A stretch of DNA of 64,000 nucleotides from Micromonospora sp. M71_S20 (lineage in GTDB: Bacteria; Actinomycetota; Actinomycetes; Mycobacteriales; Micromonosporaceae). This document shows, one piece after another, positions 8,159-15,694 of the stretch. The number at the start of each line of letters is the position of its first letter. Position 1 is the stretch's first letter. Below the pieces are notes generated by a model. The model did no database searches. It was not told where the DNA came from and was given only the letters and a program-made list of their open reading frames with translations. A program made the translations under genes and the position numbers. Location of the stretch: positions 124,001 through 188,000 of the forward strand of contig NZ_RCCV01000003.1 in assembly GCF_003664255.1 (NCBI RefSeq), read 5' to 3'.

Positions 8159-9397
8159 TTGTCCACGACAGACAGAGAACTGCGGGTCGGCATGGTCGGC
8201 TACGCGTTCATGGGCGCCGCGCACTCGCAGGCGTGGCGCACCGTGAACCGGGTGTTCGACCTGCCGGCGCGGGCCCGGATGTCGCTGATCTGCGGCCGGG
8301 ACGCCGGGAAGGTGGCCGACGCCGCCGACCGGCTCGGCTGGGACGCGTCCACGACCGACTGGCGCGAGCTGATCGCCCGGGACGACATCGACGTGGTCGA
8401 CGTCTGCACGCCGGGCGACAGCCACGCCGAGATCGCTCTCGCCGCGCTGGCCGCCGGCAAGCACGTGCTGTGCGAGAAGCCGCTGGCCAACACGGTCTCC
8501 GAGGCCCGGGCGATGGCCGCCGCGGCGGTCACCGCGCAGGCCGCCGGGGTGCGGTCGATGTGCGGGTTCAACTACCGGCGGGTGCCGGCGGTCGCGATGA
8601 TGCGCCAGCTCGTCGCCGACGGGCGGCTCGGGGTGATCCGGCACGTCCGGGCGACGTACCTGCAGGACTGGATCGTGGACCCGCAGTTCCCCCTGGTCTG
8701 GCGGTTGCAGCGGGACAGGGCCGGCTCGGGCGCGCTCGGCGACATCGGCGCGCACATCATCGACCTGACCCAGTACGTCACCGGCCGGCGGATCACCGGG
8801 GTCAGCGCGGTAACCGAGACGTTCGTCAGGGAACGGCCGCTGCCGGCCGGGTCGAGCGGGCTGGCGGCGACGGTGGACGGGGCGGCGGTCGACGGCCTCG
8901 GTGCCGACGGCCACCGCCCGGCCACCGGGGCGGTCACCGTCGACGACGCGGCGGTCTTCGTGGCCCGGCTCGACGGCGGCGTGCTGGCGACGTACGAGGC
9001 GAGCCGGTTCGCCACCGGACGCAAGAACGCCCTCCGGGTGGAGATCAACGGTTCGCTGGGCACGGTGGCCTTCGACCTGGAGCGCCTCAACGAGCTGGAG
9101 TTCTACGACGCGACGCGACCCGCCGCCGAACAGGGGTTCAGCCGCATCCTGGTGACCGAGGGGGAGCACCCGTACATGTCCGCCTGGTGGCCGCCCGGCC
9201 ACCTCATCGGCTACGAGCACTCCTTCACGCACCAGATGCGGGACTTCGTCGAGGCGGTCGCCACCGGCGTCGACCCGGCCCCCTCCTTCGTCGACGGGTT
9301 GCAGGTCCAGCTGGTGCTGGACGCGGTGACCCGGTCGGCGGAGCTCGGCTCCTCGTGGACCGAGGTGGAGCCGGCCCTGGCCACGGTCGCCGCCTGA
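8159..9397 (+). CDS. Gfo/Idh/MocA family oxidoreductase
   Basis: 412 aa NAD(P)-dependent sugar dehydrogenase. The start is a TTG at 8159 preceded by GGGGGAG at about 8145; no other start fits the beginning of the Rossmann fold (RVGMVGYAFMGAAHSQAW). The conserved CEKPLANT motif and the catalytic GDIGAHIIDLTQYV stretch are both present. Family members oxidise sugars or inositols, some at C3 of glycosides. It closes the sugar transport operon, 20 bases after the binding protein, so it most likely acts on the imported sugar or a breakdown product. About 15 extra residues around position 240-260 look like a variable loop. Confidence 0.9.
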   Translation: MSTTDRELRVGMVGYAFMGAAHSQAWRTVNRVFDLPARARMSLICGRDAGKVADAADRLGWDASTTDWRELIARDDIDVVDVCTPGDSHAEIALAALAAGKHVLCEKPLANTVSEARAMAAAAVTAQAAGVRSMCGFNYRRVPAVAMMRQLVADGRLGVIRHVRATYLQDWIVDPQFPLVWRLQRDRAGSGALGDIGAHIIDLTQYVTGRRITGVSAVTETFVRERPLPAGSSGLAATVDGAAVDGLGADGHRPATGAVTVDDAAVFVARLDGGVLATYEASRFATGRKNALRVEINGSLGTVAFDLERLNELEFYDATRPAAEQGFSRILVTEGEHPYMSAWWPPGHLIGYEHSFTHQMRDFVEAVATGVDPAPSFVDGLQVQLVLDAVTRSAELGSSWTEVEPALATVAA

Positions 9398-9882
9398 GCC
9401 TACTTCGGCGCCGACCGGCGAGGGACCGGCCGCGGTTGCGCCCCGCGGCCGGGACGAGGTCGGCACCGGAGGGCGTGCGGCCGGGCCGGCGTGGCCCGGT
9501 GACGCACGAGCAGAACGGTCGTCCGGTGCGGCCGGACCGGGATTCCCCGGTCGCACCGGAGGGCCGTCACCACCCGGCGACCCCGCCGGGCCGTGTCACC
9601 CCACGACGTCCGGTCGGCGCGTGCCGTCGCCCCGACCGGCGGATGCGGGGGAGGCAGGGACGAGACGCCGACCGGCCCTGCCTGCCAGCCCCGTCCGTCC
9701 GTGCCCGCGCCGGGAACCGGGCCGGGGTCGTCGCCGCCGACGTCGACACCGGACCGGTGGGCTCCTCCCGGGGCGGCCGGCGGACGGGGCCCATCCGCAT
9801 AGATCCATATCTTTCCGAACAAACTTCTGATATCTATATAGATCAATGCACGGCCGGTTCCTCCTGATCGGGAAGGAGCACC
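9398..9882 (+). promoter_or_regulatory. Gene-free region: terminator, then AT-rich promoter island
   Basis: This 485-base gap starts with a GC hairpin at 9426-9452 (10-bp perfect stem, 7-base loop) that probably terminates the sugar operon. The middle is GC-rich with no credible coding frame. Bases 9798-9845 form an abrupt AT-rich island containing a perfect 12-base palindrome at 9832-9843 (ATCTATATAGAT) and CGAACAAA at 9816-9823, which resembles half of the ROK-site inverted repeat on the opposite strand. It is placed to drive the eight-gene cluster that follows. Confidence 0.55.
9426..9452 (+). terminator. GC-rich hairpin after the sugar transport operon
   Basis: Perfect 10-bp stem (CCGGCCGCGG paired with CCGCGGCCGG) with a 7-base loop, starting 29 bases after the Gfo/Idh/MocA stop. 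No T-run follows, as is usual in actinomycetes. Confidence 0.5.
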
Positions 9883-11043
9883 ATGCGTACGGGTGTCTGG
9901 CTGGTGGGAGCGCGCGGCTCGGTCGCGACCACCAGCATAGTGGGGGCGCTCGCCCTGCGGTCCGGGCTCACCGGCCCGACCGGCTGCGTCACCGAACTGC
10001 CCGACCTGCGGGGGCCCGCCCTGCCAGCCTTCACCGACCTGGTCTTCGGCGGGCACGACGTCGTCACCACCCCGCTGGCGAAGCGGGCCGAGGCGCTGGC
10101 CGCCGCCGGCGTGCTGCCCGGCCGGCTGGTCGCCGCCCTCCCCGGCGAGCTGGCCGCCGTCGAACGCGAGCTGCGTCCGGCCCCTGCCGTCGGCACCCAG
10201 GCGGACCGGGCCGCCGCGACCGTACGCGACCTCACCGACTTCCGCCGCCGGCACGGGCTGGATCGGGTGGTGGTGGTCAACGTCTCGGCCACCGAACCCG
10301 CCGCCCGCCCGCACCCGGGGCACGCCGACCCGGACGCGCTGCGGGCCGCGCTCGCCGGTGACGACGAGGTGCTGCCGCCCAGCTCCCTCTACGCGTACGC
10401 GGCAGTGCGGGCGGGCTGCCCGTACGTCGACTTCACCCCGTCCACCGGGCTGCGGCTGCCGGCCCTGGTGGCGCTGGCCGCCGAGGGCGGGATCCCGTAC
10501 GCCGGGCACGACGGCAAGACGGGGGAGACCCTGGTCAAGTCCGTGCTCGCGCCGATGTTCGCGATGCGGCACCTGGCGGTGCGCTCCTGGTCCGGGATCA
10601 ACCTGCTGGGCGGCGGCGACGGCGCCACCCTCACGGACCCGGCGGCCAACGCGGCCAAGGCGGAGAGCAAGCAGCGGGTGCTCGGCGAGACCCTCGGCCA
10701 CCTGCCGCAGGGCGGCACCCGGATCGAGTACGTCGAGGCGCTGGGCGACTTCAAGACCGCCTGGGACCTGATCACGTTCGCCGGGTTCCTCGGCACCGGG
10801 ATGCGGATGGAGTTCACCTGGCACGGCTGCGACTCCGCCCTGGCCGCGCCCCTCGTGCTCGACCTGGCCCGACTCACCGCCGCCGCGCACGCCGCCGGCC
10901 ACGCCGGCCCCCTGACCGACCTCGCCTTCTTCTTCAAGGACCCGTTCGGCACGCCCACCCACTCGCTGGCCGACCAGTGGACCCGGCTGTGCGGCTTCGC
11001 CCAGCGGCTGCACGCGGGAGGCACCGATGCCGCGCGTCACTGA
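9883..11043 (+). CDS. Myo-inositol-1-phosphate synthase family protein (ebo-type cluster)
   Basis: 386 aa. The ATG at 9883 follows a GGAAGGAG site. The N-terminus VWLVGARGSVATTSIVGAL is an NAD-binding Rossmann start; further marks are VVVVNVSATEP, PSSLYAYAAVRAGCPYVDFTPS, GHDGKTGETLVKSVLAPMF and the FFFKDPFG block, matching the inositol-3-phosphate synthase superfamily in the form found in bacterial ebo-like clusters rather than the housekeeping enzyme. The lysine-containing GKTGETLVK segment suggests an active enzyme. It is the first gene of a tight eight-gene cluster and overlaps the next by 17 bases. In cyanobacterial ebo operons the comparable place is taken by a dehydroquinate-synthase-like EboD; here a sugar-phosphate cyclase of another family may fill it (inference). 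Confidence 0.82.
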   Translation: MRTGVWLVGARGSVATTSIVGALALRSGLTGPTGCVTELPDLRGPALPAFTDLVFGGHDVVTTPLAKRAEALAAAGVLPGRLVAALPGELAAVERELRPAPAVGTQADRAAATVRDLTDFRRRHGLDRVVVVNVSATEPAARPHPGHADPDALRAALAGDDEVLPPSSLYAYAAVRAGCPYVDFTPSTGLRLPALVALAAEGGIPYAGHDGKTGETLVKSVLAPMFAMRHLAVRSWSGINLLGGGDGATLTDPAANAAKAESKQRVLGETLGHLPQGGTRIEYVEALGDFKTAWDLITFAGFLGTGMRMEFTWHGCDSALAAPLVLDLARLTAAAHAAGHAGPLTDLAFFFKDPFGTPTHSLADQWTRLCGFAQRLHAGGTDAARH

Positions 11044-11971
11044 CCTCGCCGAACTGGTCCGGGCGCCGGCCGCGCTGTCGGTGCCCGGGGACGTCGTCGC
11101 CGGGGCGGCGGCAGCCGGCACGCTCGGGCGGCGTACGCCCGCGCTGGCCGCCGCGTCCGTCCTGCTCTACTGGGCGGGAATGGCCGCCAACGACTGGGCC
11201 GACCGCCGGCTGGACGCCGTCGAACGCCCCGAGCGGCCCATCCCCAGCGGCCGGGTGGCCCCCGGGGTCGCGCTCGGCCTCGCCGCCGGGCTCACCGCCG
11301 CCGGGGTCGCGCTGGCCACCGCCGCCGGGGGCCGGCGCGCCGCGACGGTCGCGGCCGGCCTCGCCGCCGCCGTCTGGGGGTACGACCTGGCGGCGAAGGA
11401 CACGCCCGCCGGCCCGGCCGTGATGGCCGCCTGCCGAGGGCTGGACGTGCTGCTCGGCGCGACGGGCGGACGGGCGCTGCGGGCGGTGCCGGCGGCGGTC
11501 ACCGTGGCAGCGCACACGTGGACGGTCACCGCGCTCTCCCGCCGGGAGGTCACCGGCGCCGACGCCGCGCTGCCGCTGCGTACCCTCGCCGGAACCGCCC
11601 TGGTCGCCGCGAGCGCCGCCGTCCGGCCGCGCCTCGACCGGGTCGGGCCGGGCCGCCGCCCCCGGGCCGCGACCCGCGCCACGCCCACCGACGTGCCCGA
11701 CCGCGCCCCCCGGCCCGGCCCCGGCGTCGCCGCCGCGCTGCCGGCGCTGCTGGCCGGCTGGTACGCGGCCCGCTACGGCGCGGCCCAGGCCCGGGCGGCG
11801 GCCGACCCCTGCGCCGGCCGGGTGCGGGCGGCGGTGGGAGCGGGGATCACCGGGCTGCCCGCGTTGCAGGGCGCCCTCGCCGCACGCGCCGGGGCCGGGC
11901 TGCTGGGGCTGGCGGTGGCCGCGGCCGCGCCGCTCGGCGGCCGGCTGGCCCGGAAGGTCTCCCCGACGTGA
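11027..11971 (+). CDS. eboC: UbiA-type prenyltransferase (EboC-like)
   Basis: 314 aa integral membrane protein. The first Asp-rich motif of UbiA prenyltransferases is present as NDWADRRLD near residue 55, and a second-loop equivalent as YDLAAKDTPAG. The short spacing and PERPIPSGRV following the first motif are typical of the EboC branch. About 7-9 hydrophobic helices are visible, separated by an unusual Arg/Pro-rich loop around residues 205-232. UbiA proteins transfer a polyprenyl chain to an acceptor; an in-cluster polyprenyl synthase (17179-18246) could supply the donor and the inositol-phosphate or polyol product the acceptor (inference). Overlaps genes on both sides. Confidence 0.85.
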   Translation: MPRVTDLAELVRAPAALSVPGDVVAGAAAAGTLGRRTPALAAASVLLYWAGMAANDWADRRLDAVERPERPIPSGRVAPGVALGLAAGLTAAGVALATAAGGRRAATVAAGLAAAVWGYDLAAKDTPAGPAVMAACRGLDVLLGATGGRALRAVPAAVTVAAHTWTVTALSRREVTGADAALPLRTLAGTALVAASAAVRPRLDRVGPGRRPRAATRATPTDVPDRAPRPGPGVAAALPALLAGWYAARYGAAQARAAADPCAGRVRAAVGAGITGLPALQGALAARAGAGLLGLAVAAAAPLGGRLARKVSPT

Positions 11972-12885
11972 CCGCCCCAGGGAGGCCCCCGGGCGGCGAC
12001 GGCCCGCGCTTCGGCTACGGGACCAACGGGTTCGCCAACCACCGGCTGACCGACGCGCTCGCCGTCGTCGCCGACCTGGGCTACCAGGGCGTGGCGCTCA
12101 CCCTGGACCACGACCACCTCGACCCGTTCGCGCCCGCCCTGGCCCGGCGGGTGGCCGCCGTCGCCCGCCGGCTCGCGGCGCTCGACCTCGCCGTGGTCGT
12201 CGAGACCGGCGCCCGCTACCTGCTCGACCCGTGGCACAAGCACGCCCCGACGCTGCTGCACGACGACCCGGCGCGGCGCGTCGAGTTCCTGCGCCGGGCC
12301 GTGCGGATCGGTGCCGACCTCGGCGCGGAGGCCGTCTCCTTCTGGGCGGGCGTCCGACCGGAGAACGTCGAACCCGCGACCGCCTGGGACCGGCTGGTCG
12401 CCGGCTGCGCCACGGTCCTCGACGCCGCCGAGGCGGCCGGGACGACCCTCGGCTTCGAGCCGGAGCCGGGCATGCTGGTCGAGGACATCGCCGGCTGGCG
12501 CCGGCTGCGCGGCGCGCTCGGCGATCCGGCCCGCTTCGGCATCACCCTCGACATCGGACACTGCCGCTGCCTGGAGCCGCGGCCGGTCCCCGAGTGCGTA
12601 CGCGAGGTGGCCGCGTACCTGGTCAACGTGCAGATCGACGACATGCGCCGGGGCGTGCACGAGCACCTGGAGTTCGGCACCGGCGAGATCGACTTCCCGC
12701 CCGTGCTGCGTGCCCTGGGCGACGTCGGCTACCGGGGACTGGTCGCCGTGGAGCTGCCCCGCCACTCGCACGCCGCCCCCGCCGTCGCGGCCCGCTCGCT
12801 CGACTTCCTGCGCGCCGCCGCGAAGGAGGCGGCGCGACCGGGACCGGGTGCCAACGGGAAGGAAGCGGCGCGACCGGAACGGTGA
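11968..12885 (+). CDS. Sugar phosphate isomerase/epimerase, TIM barrel
   Basis: 305 aa from the GTG at 11968, which overlaps the prenyltransferase stop (GTGA). It is a xylose-isomerase-like TIM barrel: GYGTNGFANHRLTDAL, GYQGVALTLDHDHLDP, then TLGFEPEPGMLVEDIAGW with a metal-binding Glu, ITLDIGHCRCLEP with Asp and His, and GLVAVELPRHSH with the last Glu. The C-terminus has two near-copies of a KEAARPG-type motif encoded by a short imperfect tandem repeat at about 12824-12880. Family enzymes isomerise or epimerise sugars, inosose or keto-polyols, which suits a cyclitol-type intermediate here. Confidence 0.83.
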   Translation: MTAPGRPPGGDGPRFGYGTNGFANHRLTDALAVVADLGYQGVALTLDHDHLDPFAPALARRVAAVARRLAALDLAVVVETGARYLLDPWHKHAPTLLHDDPARRVEFLRRAVRIGADLGAEAVSFWAGVRPENVEPATAWDRLVAGCATVLDAAEAAGTTLGFEPEPGMLVEDIAGWRRLRGALGDPARFGITLDIGHCRCLEPRPVPECVREVAAYLVNVQIDDMRRGVHEHLEFGTGEIDFPPVLRALGDVGYRGLVAVELPRHSHAAPAVAARSLDFLRAAAKEAARPGPGANGKEAARPER

Positions 12886-12920
12886 CGGGGCCACGTCGGC
12901 AGCACGAGAGAGGAGACGGG

Positions 12921-13523
12921 ATGACACCGGATTCACTGCGGGCCGCGCTGCGGGGCGTACCCGATCCCGACTGGCTCGACGCGGCGCTGCGGCGCGTGGC
13001 GGCCGAACCGGCGGCCATCGACCGGTTCTTCCCGGCCGCCGGGCGGCGCTGCGGCCGGGCACCGCTGGCCGGGGCGCCCGGCTGGAGCGCCGACGAGGCG
13101 GCCCGGGCCCTGCTGCTGACCGCGCTGCCGGGCGACCACGCCGCGCACGCGCAGGCCCGCTACCGGCAGGGCGACGCCGCCGAGAAGCGCGCCGTGCTCA
13201 AGACCCTGCCGCTGCTGCCGATCGGCGCGGCCGGCGCGCCGCTGCTGCACGACGCGATCCGCACCAACGACACCCGGCTGCTGGCCGCCGCCCTCGGCCC
13301 GTACGCCCGGCACCTCGACCCGGCCGCCTGGCGGCAGGCGGTGCTCAAGTGCGTGTTCACCGGTGTGCCGCTGGCCGTGGTGCACGACCTCGACGCCCGC
13401 GCCGACGGCGAACTCGCCGCGATGCTCGCGGGGCTGGCCGCCGAGCGGCAAGCCGCCGGGCGGGCCATGCCGGCGGACGCGACCGACCTGCTCGCCCGGC
13501 TGCGCGAAATCCAGGAGGCCTGA
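12921..13523 (+). CDS. eboA: EboA domain protein
   Basis: 200 aa, mostly helical, starting at the ATG at 12921 behind AGAGGAG. The block EKRAVLKTLPLLPIGAAGAPLLHDAIRTNDTRLLAAALGPYA, followed by LDPAAWRQAVLKCVFTGVPLA, is the signature of EboA proteins (cytoplasmic helical-repeat protein of unknown biochemistry). Its presence next to TatD, UbiA and EboE genes identifies the cluster. The stop overlaps the next start (TGATG). No catalytic motif is apparent; a scaffold or adaptor role is possible. Confidence 0.8.
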   Translation: MTPDSLRAALRGVPDPDWLDAALRRVAAEPAAIDRFFPAAGRRCGRAPLAGAPGWSADEAARALLLTALPGDHAAHAQARYRQGDAAEKRAVLKTLPLLPIGAAGAPLLHDAIRTNDTRLLAAALGPYARHLDPAAWRQAVLKCVFTGVPLAVVHDLDARADGELAAMLAGLAAERQAAGRAMPADATDLLARLREIQEA

Positions 13524-14386
13524 TGCGCATCTTCGACCCGCACATCCACATGACCTCGCGGACCACCGACGACTACGAGCGGATGGCCGCCGCCGGCGTC
13601 CGCGCGGTGGTGGAGCCGGCGTTCTGGCTCGGCCAGCCCCGCACCAGCCCCGCCTCCTTCGCCGACTACTTCGACTCGCTGGTCGGCTGGGAGCCGTTCC
13701 GGGCCGGGCAGTTCGGGATCCGCCACCACGCCACGGTGGCGCTGAACCCGAAGGAGGCCAACGACCCGCGTTGCCGCCCGGTGCTCGACCTGCTGCCGCG
13801 CTACCTCGACAAGGACGCCGTGGTGGCGGTCGGCGAGATCGGCTACGACTCGATGACGCCGGAGGAGGACGAGGCGTTCGCCGCCCAGCTCGCCCTGGCC
13901 GTGGCCCACGACCTGCCGGCCCTGGTGCACACCCCGCACCGGGACAAGGTCCGGGGCGTCGAACGCAGCCTCGCCGTGGTCGTCGAGTCCGGCGTCGAGC
14001 CGGGCCGGGTGGTGCTCGACCACCTCAACGAGGTGACGGTGGGGCTGGTCCGGGACACCGGCTGCTGGCTGGGCTTCTCCATCTACCCCGACACCAAGAT
14101 GTCCCCGCCGCGGATGGTGGAGCTGCTGCGGGCGTACGGGACCGAGCGGGTGCTGGTCAACTCGGCGGCCGACTGGGGGCGCTCGGATCCGCTGCTCACC
14201 CGGGCCACCGGGGAGGCGATGCTGCTGGCCGGCTTCACCGACGACGACGTGGACCGGGTGCTGTGGCGCAACCCGGTCGAGTTCTACGGCCAGTCCGGGC
14301 GGCTCGACCTGACGGACCTGGAGCACGCCGCCGACGCGGCGGCCGGCACCTGGGCCGGCAACTCGATCCTGCGCGGCGGCAGCTGA
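13523..14386 (+). CDS. eboB: TatD family metal-dependent hydrolase (EboB-like)
   Basis: 287 aa amidohydrolase. All expected metal ligands are visible: DPHIHM (HxH) at the N-terminus, GEIGYDSM (Glu) near residue 110, LVHTPH (His) near 135, LDHLNE (His) near 165 and NSAADWG (Asp) near 215. The insert PRTSPASFADYFDSL after strand 2 matches EboB-type TatD proteins more than the DNase-type TatD. Start by TGATG overlap with eboA; its own stop overlaps eboE. The natural substrate in ebo clusters is unknown. Confidence 0.83.
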   Translation: MRIFDPHIHMTSRTTDDYERMAAAGVRAVVEPAFWLGQPRTSPASFADYFDSLVGWEPFRAGQFGIRHHATVALNPKEANDPRCRPVLDLLPRYLDKDAVVAVGEIGYDSMTPEEDEAFAAQLALAVAHDLPALVHTPHRDKVRGVERSLAVVVESGVEPGRVVLDHLNEVTVGLVRDTGCWLGFSIYPDTKMSPPRMVELLRAYGTERVLVNSAADWGRSDPLLTRATGEAMLLAGFTDDDVDRVLWRNPVEFYGQSGRLDLTDLEHAADAAAGTWAGNSILRGGS

Positions 14387-15612
14387 TGCGGCTGCGGCAC
14401 GCCGGCGGCGACACCGTCCACCTCGGCTACTGCACCAACGTGCACCCCGCCGAGGACCTCGCCGGCATCCTCCGCCAGCTGGACACCTACGCCGTGCCCG
14501 TACGCGAGGCGCTCGGCGCCGACCTGCTCGGCCTCGGGCTGTGGCTGGCCGCCCCGGTCGCCGCCGCGCTGGCCGCCGACCCGGCCGCCCGGCGCCGGCT
14601 GCGCGCCGAGCTGACCGTCCGGGGGCTGGAGGTGGTCACCCTCAACGGTTTCCCGTACGCGGCCTTCCAGGCCCCCGTCGTCAAGGGCGACGTCTACCAC
14701 CCGGACTGGACCACGCCCGCGCGGCTCGCGTACACCCTGGACCTGGTCCGGGTGCTCGTCGACCTGCTGCCCGACGACGCGGCCCGGGGCTCGGTCTCCA
14801 CCCTGCCGTTGGCCTGGCGGCAACCCTGGGACGCCGCCCGCGCGGACGCCGCCCGCCGACGGCTCGACGACCTGTCGGCCGGTCTCGCGGCCGTCGAGCG
14901 GGAGACCGGCCGGGCGGTTCGGGTCGGCTTCGAGCCGGAACCCGGCTGCGTGGTGGAGAGCACCGGCCAGGCCGTGGCGGCCCTGTCCGGCCTGGACACC
15001 GACCGGCTCGGCGTCTGCCTGGACCTCGCCCACCTCGCCTGCGCCTGGGAGGAGCCGGCCGAGGCGCTGCGCCGGCTGCGCACGGCCGGCCTGCCGGTGG
15101 TGAAGGTGCAGGTCTCGGCCGCCATCGAGGCGCCCGCCGAGGCGACGCAGGCGCTGCGCCGCTGGGTGGAGCCGCGCTTCCTGCACCAGACCCGCGCCGC
15201 CGGCTGCGCGGGCGCGGCGGACCCGGCCGACCCCGACCACGCCGCCGACGACCTCGACGCCGCCCTGGCCGAGCGGCTGCCCGGGACGTGGCGGGTGCAC
15301 TACCACGTGCCGTTGCACGCTCCGCCGGAGCCGCCGCTGGGCGCCACCCTGCCGGTGCTGCGCGCCGCGCTGGCCGCGCTCTACGCCGGGCCCGAGGCGG
15401 GCTGCGACCACCTCGACGTCGAGACGTACACCTGGGGGGTGCTGCCGGCCGCGCGGCGCCCGCGCACCGACGCGGAGCTGGCCGCCGGCATCGCCGCCGA
15501 GCTGGCCTTCGCCCGCGCCGAGCTGGTCGCCGTGGGCCTGACGCCGACGGATCACCGGGACCGCGCCGGGGTGTCTCCCGGTGACGCCGGGCGGAGCGGG
15601 GTGATGGCATGA
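14386..15612 (+). CDS. eboE: EboE-like metabolite traffic protein, TIM barrel
   Basis: 408 aa. The N-terminal GYCTNVHPAEDLAGILRQL and VVTLNGFPYAAFQAPVVKGDVYHPDW are the recognised EboE signature; later motifs VGFEPEPGCVVES, GVCLDLAHLACAWE and VHYHVPLHA carry the likely metal-binding Glu, Asp, His and His of a xylose-isomerase-like barrel. Despite the 'traffic' label from cyanobacterial work, the fold predicts a sugar isomerase or lyase. The last residues (GRSGVMA) are encoded by a repeat copied again 80 bases downstream, so the natural C-terminus may have been changed by that insertion. Confidence 0.85.
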   Translation: MRLRHAGGDTVHLGYCTNVHPAEDLAGILRQLDTYAVPVREALGADLLGLGLWLAAPVAAALAADPAARRRLRAELTVRGLEVVTLNGFPYAAFQAPVVKGDVYHPDWTTPARLAYTLDLVRVLVDLLPDDAARGSVSTLPLAWRQPWDAARADAARRRLDDLSAGLAAVERETGRAVRVGFEPEPGCVVESTGQAVAALSGLDTDRLGVCLDLAHLACAWEEPAEALRRLRTAGLPVVKVQVSAAIEAPAEATQALRRWVEPRFLHQTRAAGCAGAADPADPDHAADDLDAALAERLPGTWRVHYHVPLHAPPEPPLGATLPVLRAALAALYAGPEAGCDHLDVETYTWGVLPAARRPRTDAELAAGIAAELAFARAELVAVGLTPTDHRDRAGVSPGDAGRSGVMA

Positions 15613-15694
15613 GCGAGCGTCAGCGAGCGAGTCAGCCACACAGGGCTGGGGTGGCTCATGGCGGCGCCGAGCGGAGCGGGGTGATGGCATGAGC
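15591..15694 (+). repeat. 24-bp direct repeat (80-bp period) enclosing a 27-codon relay ORF
   Basis: The 24-base unit at 15591-15614 is repeated exactly at 15671-15694. Each copy carries the junction GTGATGGCATGAGC, i.e. an upstream stop overlapping an ATG. The first copy ends eboE and opens an ORF at 15609 (MSERQRASQPHRAGVAHGGA and seven more residues); the second copy ends that ORF on the ATG of the phosphodiesterase gene. The insertion therefore copied the stop/start junction and added a short translated relay between two coupled genes. Confidence 0.65.
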
